In this document: positions 33,824 to 36,523 of the stretch, in pieces
Numbering within the stretch: the stretch's first letter is position 1
How the letters are laid out: each line of letters starts with the position of its first letter
Source: an uncultured Kiloniellales bacterium
GTDB taxonomy: Bacteria; Pseudomonadota; Alphaproteobacteria; Kiloniellales; JAKSDN01
Length of the DNA stretch: 36,523 nt
Direction of reading: 5' to 3'
Assembly: GCA_947258885.1 (NCBI GenBank)
Contig: CAMYKD010000017.1
Coordinates: 24,671-61,193 of the forward strand
The notes under the pieces: model-generated
Seen by the model: the letters and a program-made list of their open reading frames with translations, nothing else
Database searches by the model: none
Told to the model about the DNA's origin: nothing
Made by a program: the position numbers and the translations under genes

Positions 33824-36082
33824 CTACCGGCGAGCCATAAGATCGTCGTGCTCGTCATCGTCGTCATCGTCGTCGTAGTCGTCATCGTCGTCGTAGTCGT
33901 CATCGTCGTCGTAGTCATCGAGCATCTCGAGGTAGGCACCGATCTGGTCGATGTCGGAATACGGCAGACACCCGAGGAACATCATCGGATCCTCGTCGTA
34001 GATCGCATCCGCGATCTCCTCGGCATCTTCGCCGCGGACGTCCTCGTCGACGAAACCGCCGCTGGCGTCGATCCCGTGGCACCCGGCACAGGCGGTGACG
34101 TAGCGCTTCATGCCCGATACCGGCTGAGAGTTGAGGTATTCCGAGATCTCGAAGATCTGCTCGTCGGACAACTTCCCCTTGAGGGACATCATCTCGGGCA
34201 CGCCGAACGGGAAGGGGCTCTCGGCCTCGTCCTCGTCGTCCTCGTGGCCACCGTATTTGTCCTCGGGGTGTTCGTCGTCCTCCTCCTCGTCGATCGCACC
34301 AGGATTGCCGTAGATCGCCGCGACGATCGAGCAGGTCCTGGCCCCGGGCACCTTCCTGAAAGGCGCCGGATCGTCGGTGAACGGGTCGCCGTGACAGGAC
34401 GCACAGTTGACAACGTAGAGCTCTTCGCCACCGGTGACCGGCTCCTGGCCCTGACCCGACAGCTTCACCGGCACCGTTCCCTCGTCGGGATCGTTGCTGA
34501 CGATGTCGAGCTGGCCTTCATCGGGCGGCGGTGCCTCCGCGACGGGCGTGTAGCTCAGCACCACGTCCACCGAGACGCCGGGATCGATCGGGCCCGGCAG
34601 CCCAGGCGCCGACACGATCGCGAAGGTGGTGCTGCCCGTCAGGTTGAGCGCGGTGACCTCGAGCACGGCGGTGCCGGCGTTCTTGACGGTAACCGTCCGC
34701 TCCTCGGTATCAGCGATGTAGACCATGCCGAAATCGACGAGCAAGGGCGCCACGTCGATATCCGCCATGCCCGCAGTGATCGTGGCCGTGGCCGTGGCCG
34801 TATCGCTCAACATGCCGTCGCTCACCGTCAAGGTGACGGTGAAGGTTCCGGCGGCCATGTAGGCATAGCTCGGGCTGACGCCCGTTCCGGTGCCGACGCC
34901 ATCGCCGAAGTCCCACGCGTAGGTGAGCATATCGCCGTCAGGATCCGACGAGCCCGACCCGCTGAAGGTCACCGCGACCCCGACGGTCCCGCTGTACGGG
35001 CCGCCGGCATCGGCCACCGGTGCGTCGTTGACCGCGTTGACCGTGATGGTCACCGTCGCGGCGGTCGCGGAGTCCACCGTGCCGTCGTTGGCGTTGTAGG
35101 TGAAGCTGTCGGAGCCGTTGAAGTCGGTGTTCGGCGTGTAGGTGAACGAGCCGTCGGAGTTCAGCGTCAGGCTGCCGTTCGACACGCTGGTCACCAGCAC
35201 GGCGGTCAGCGGATTGCTCTCCGCGTCGGTGTCGTTGGCGAGCACGCCGGGCGCCGCCACGGTCAGCGTCACGTCCTCGTCGGTCGTGTAGCTGTCGTCG
35301 ACCGCCACCGGCGCGGTGTTGCCGCCGCCACCACAGTCTATGACATCGGCGGCGTCGTCGAGCAGGTCGCCGTCGTTGTCCAGGCCGGTCGCACCGAATT
35401 TGTTCTCATGGCGCGGCGCGGCTGCCCCATTACAGGCGTCCGCGGGAATGTTCGCATGCCCCGCCGGGTTCGCGTAATAGGCCGGCTGAATGTGTTCACC
35501 GGCTGGCGTGGCCGGGTCGCCGGCATGGCAACCACTGCACGTCCCGACAGGCACGCTCGGGCTGTTCTCGTGGTGCTCCCGCAGTCCGGCGGCGGACCCG
35601 CAGTTCGCGGTGTTGAAGCCCGGCGGAAGGGCGCCGGGGGCGCACGCGCCCGCTCCCAACGCGTCCGGGGGCCGGCCGTGACAGCCCAGGCAGGAGACCG
35701 GGTCAAGACCGGCTCCGCCGCCCGACAGCCCGGTGTAAACGGGATAGAACGGCCCCGACTGGTGGCACGTGGCGCAATCGCCGCTGACCATCGCGATGTG
35801 CCCGCCCATCAAGGTATCACCCCAGGCCGTGCCGTCCTTTCGCGACGTGTAGAGGCCGGAATTGAAGTCGCCGTGGCAAGTCGCGCAGTTGCCGGACGCA
35901 GGCGAGGGATCCGGGCCGCCTGTCGACCACTGCGTGTAGGCGCCGGACGGGGGTGTCCAAGCGATCAGAGCCGCGAGGCCGACAAGCGCGGGCAGCAACG
36001 CGCGAGTCGCGCTCCACCTTCGCGCCCCGCTAGGACTCCGCGACGGTCGCGCCGCAGATCTGTGGATGAAAAAGCCGATCAT
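33824..36082 (-). CDS. Large exported hexaheme cytochrome with cadherin-like, PKD and HYDIN-like modules and poly-Asp tail
   Basis: This is a 752-residue protein. A long basic N-region and hydrophobic segment (about 28-43) form the signal. Four haem sites lie in the N-terminal third: CATCH (66-70), CATCH (103-107), CLGCH (131-135) and CSGCH (182-186). [10 protein letters not shown] calcium-loop-like stretch (about 235-243) comes next. Three beta modules follow: a cadherin/VCBS-like repeat (about 257-352, [13 protein letters not shown] and [10 protein letters not shown]), a PKD domain (about 353-438, [12 protein letters not shown] and YAWDFGDG) and a HYDIN/ASH-like domain (about 441-545). Two mono-haem cytochrome domains follow, with CASCH (560-564) and CAGCH (665-669). 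The chain ends in an Asp-rich tail (721-750). The ATG at 36082 has GGGAG eight bases upstream. It is probably a surface electron carrier; this architecture is not one I recognise. Confidence 0.85.
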   Translation of the reverse strand: MIGFFIHRSAARPSRSPSGARRWSATRALLPALVGLAALIAWTPPSGAYTQWSTGGPDPSPASGNCATCHGDFNSGLYTSRKDGTAWGDTLMGGHIAMVSGDCATCHQSGPFYPVYTGLSGGGAGLDPVSCLGCHGRPPDALGAGACAPGALPPGFNTANCGSAAGLREHHENSPSVPVGTCSGCHAGDPATPAGEHIQPAYYANPAGHANIPADACNGAAAPRHENKFGATGLDNDGDLLDDAADVIDCGGGGNTAPVAVDDSYTTDEDVTLTVAAPGVLANDTDAESNPLTAVLVTSVSNGSLTLNSDGSFTYTPNTDFNGSDSFTYNANDGTVDSATAATVTITVNAVNDAPVADAGGPYSGTVGVAVTFSGSGSSDPDGDMLTYAWDFGDGVGTGTGVSPSYAYMAAGTFTVTLTVSDGMLSDTATATATITAGMADIDVAPLLVDFGMVYIADTEERTVTVKNAGTAVLEVTALNLTGSTTFAIVSAPGLPGPIDPGVSVDVVLSYTPVAEAPPPDEGQLDIVSNDPDEGTVPVKLSGQGQEPVTGGEELYVVNCASCHGDPFTDDPAPFRKVPGARTCSIVAAIYGNPGAIDEEEDDEHPEDKYGGHEDDEDEAESPFPFGVPEMMSLKGKLSDEQIFEISEYLNSQPVSGMKRYVTACAGCHGIDASGGFVDEDVRGEDAEEIADAIYDEDPMMFLGCLPYSDIDQIGAYLEMLDDYDDDDDYDDDDDYDDDDDDDEHDDLMARR
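33860..33913. repeat. Three perfect tandem copies of an 18-base unit encoding Tyr-Asp5
   Basis: The + strand unit GTCGTCATCGTCGTCGTA occurs three times without change, flanked by partial copies. On the coding minus strand each unit reads Tyr plus five Asp in the C-terminal tail of the hexaheme protein. Perfect identity of codons suggests recent expansion by slippage. Confidence 0.9.
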
Positions 36083-36523
36083 GATTGCTACTCCCTGTAA
36101 CGCTCGGTTGACCCCCACTCGCACGAAAGATCCTGGAAACATTCCAGTTCCAATGGTGCGCGAAATCACCCCAAGCCGTCAAGGGTTTCCTTAACGATTT
36201 GTTAAACCTCCCTCATATCTGGCCCCAGATGGGACGCGGAGCGCCAAGGCGGCCGGCGGAAGCTGCATTTGCAGAATCTCGTTGGCCAGATGCCGCAAGA
36301 TGTCCCGCCGGTCCTTGACCTCCAGCAATACCGTGGATCTCGCCCCTGGCAGAAGCGGCAGGGACGCGAAAGCACGGCCGCGGAGCGCGTCGCCGATTGC
36401 GTCCGGAACGGTTATCCGAAAGGGGTCGGCGGCGGGCGAGCGCCTTATTGCCGCCGATTGCCGCCGTCACGAGACCGGTAGGAGCGACTTGCCCGCGCAT
36501 CTCGCGAGACGAGACCTGCGGGG
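36083..36523. other. Upstream region of the hexaheme gene to the window end
   Basis: The region holds two inverted repeats that could be operators for the hexaheme gene: CTGGAA-ACA-TTCCAG (36133-36147) and TTAAC-GATTT-GTTAA (36191-36205). A TTGACG on the minus strand (36182-36177) could be a -35 element, but no good -10 was seen. A start-less open frame (36191-36466) is listed separately. No complete gene is supported. Confidence 0.4.
36191..36466 (-). pseudogene. Possible C-terminal gene fragment without a start codon
   Basis: The minus strand is open for 91 codons between a TGA (36469-36467) and a TAA at 36193. It has no good start codon in its first half. Its composition looks coding: a hydrophobic run, then EVKDRRDILRHLANEIL, an amphipathic helix, and LPPAALALRVP. 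No family was recognised. It may be the tail of a decayed gene or chance in GC-rich DNA. Confidence 0.25.

Noticed and set aside
33806-36100. A 764-codon open frame on the + strand
   Set aside because: It is the antisense shadow of the hexahaem cytochrome gene. The minus frame has six haem motifs, recognisable domains, a ribosome binding site and a terminator; the + frame shows only Val/Arg/His-rich filler.
36213-36500. A 95-codon minus-strand frame at the right edge
   Set aside because: It is Arg/Ala/Gly-rich with no recognisable motif, and a neighbouring frame looks more coding-like.
1-36523. tRNA, rRNA, CRISPR arrays, insertion sequences or prophage genes
   Set aside because: No cloverleaf-like, regularly spaced repeat, transposase or phage protein sequence was recognised by reading either strand.

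Overview
The window is high-GC, densely packed, Gram-negative DNA. Family-level resemblance (CobN-type cobalamin genes, a fused CbiG-CobJ, periplasmic c-type cytochromes, a NitT/TauT-type ABC importer) suggests an alphaproteobacterium of the Rhodospirillales/Kiloniellales sort. That placement is inference and was not tested by any search.

Layout. (1) Positions 15-1851 (+) hold cbiD-cobK. (2) Positions 1846-4131 (-) hold an agmatinase-type ureohydrolase, an MDR oxidoreductase and a truncated trimethylamine-dehydrogenase-like fragment that abuts cobK. (3) Positions 4322-5780 (+) hold a UbiA/MenA-type prenyltransferase and a Coq10/RatA-type START protein. (4) Positions 5785-9263 (-) hold a four-gene ABC importer. 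(5) Positions 9447-15585 (-) form a translationally coupled corrin-ring operon, cbiX-cobH-cobL-cobI-cbiG/cobJ-cobM, with cbiB divergent on + (15666-16658). (6) Positions 16696-26106 (-) form a second cobalamin operon. It opens with an adenosylcobalamin riboswitch (about 26236-26402), then a YncE-like beta-propeller, an S41 protease, cobP, cobW, cobN, cobO and cobQ. (7) Positions 26538-28591 (-) hold a Crp/Fnr regulator and an AMACR/CaiB-type enzyme. (8) Positions 28814-36082 form an extracytoplasmic redox island. It contains two NHL beta-propellers, a pentaheme, a tetraheme and a large hexaheme cytochrome c, the last built around cadherin-like, PKD and HYDIN-like modules with a poly-Asp tail.

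The B12 genes cover cobalt insertion, most ring methylations, ring contraction and opening, methyl migration, adenosylation, amidation and part of the lower-ligand assembly. The enzyme set is mixed. CbiX, CbiD and CbiG belong to the early-cobalt (oxygen-independent) route, while CobN and CobW are usual in the late-cobalt route. No CobG/CobZ or CobF is seen in the window.

The two most interesting parts are these. First, the first two genes after the B12 riboswitch encode exported proteins with no known cobalamin role. The ribosome binding site of the first is buried in a 10-bp hairpin that looks like the riboswitch expression platform. Second, the NHL/multiheme-cytochrome island has an Fnr-like 16-bp palindrome at class II promoter spacing, a decayed copy of an NHL gene, and an unusual adhesin-like hexaheme cytochrome. 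Extracellular or cross-envelope electron transfer is plausible for this island but unproven.
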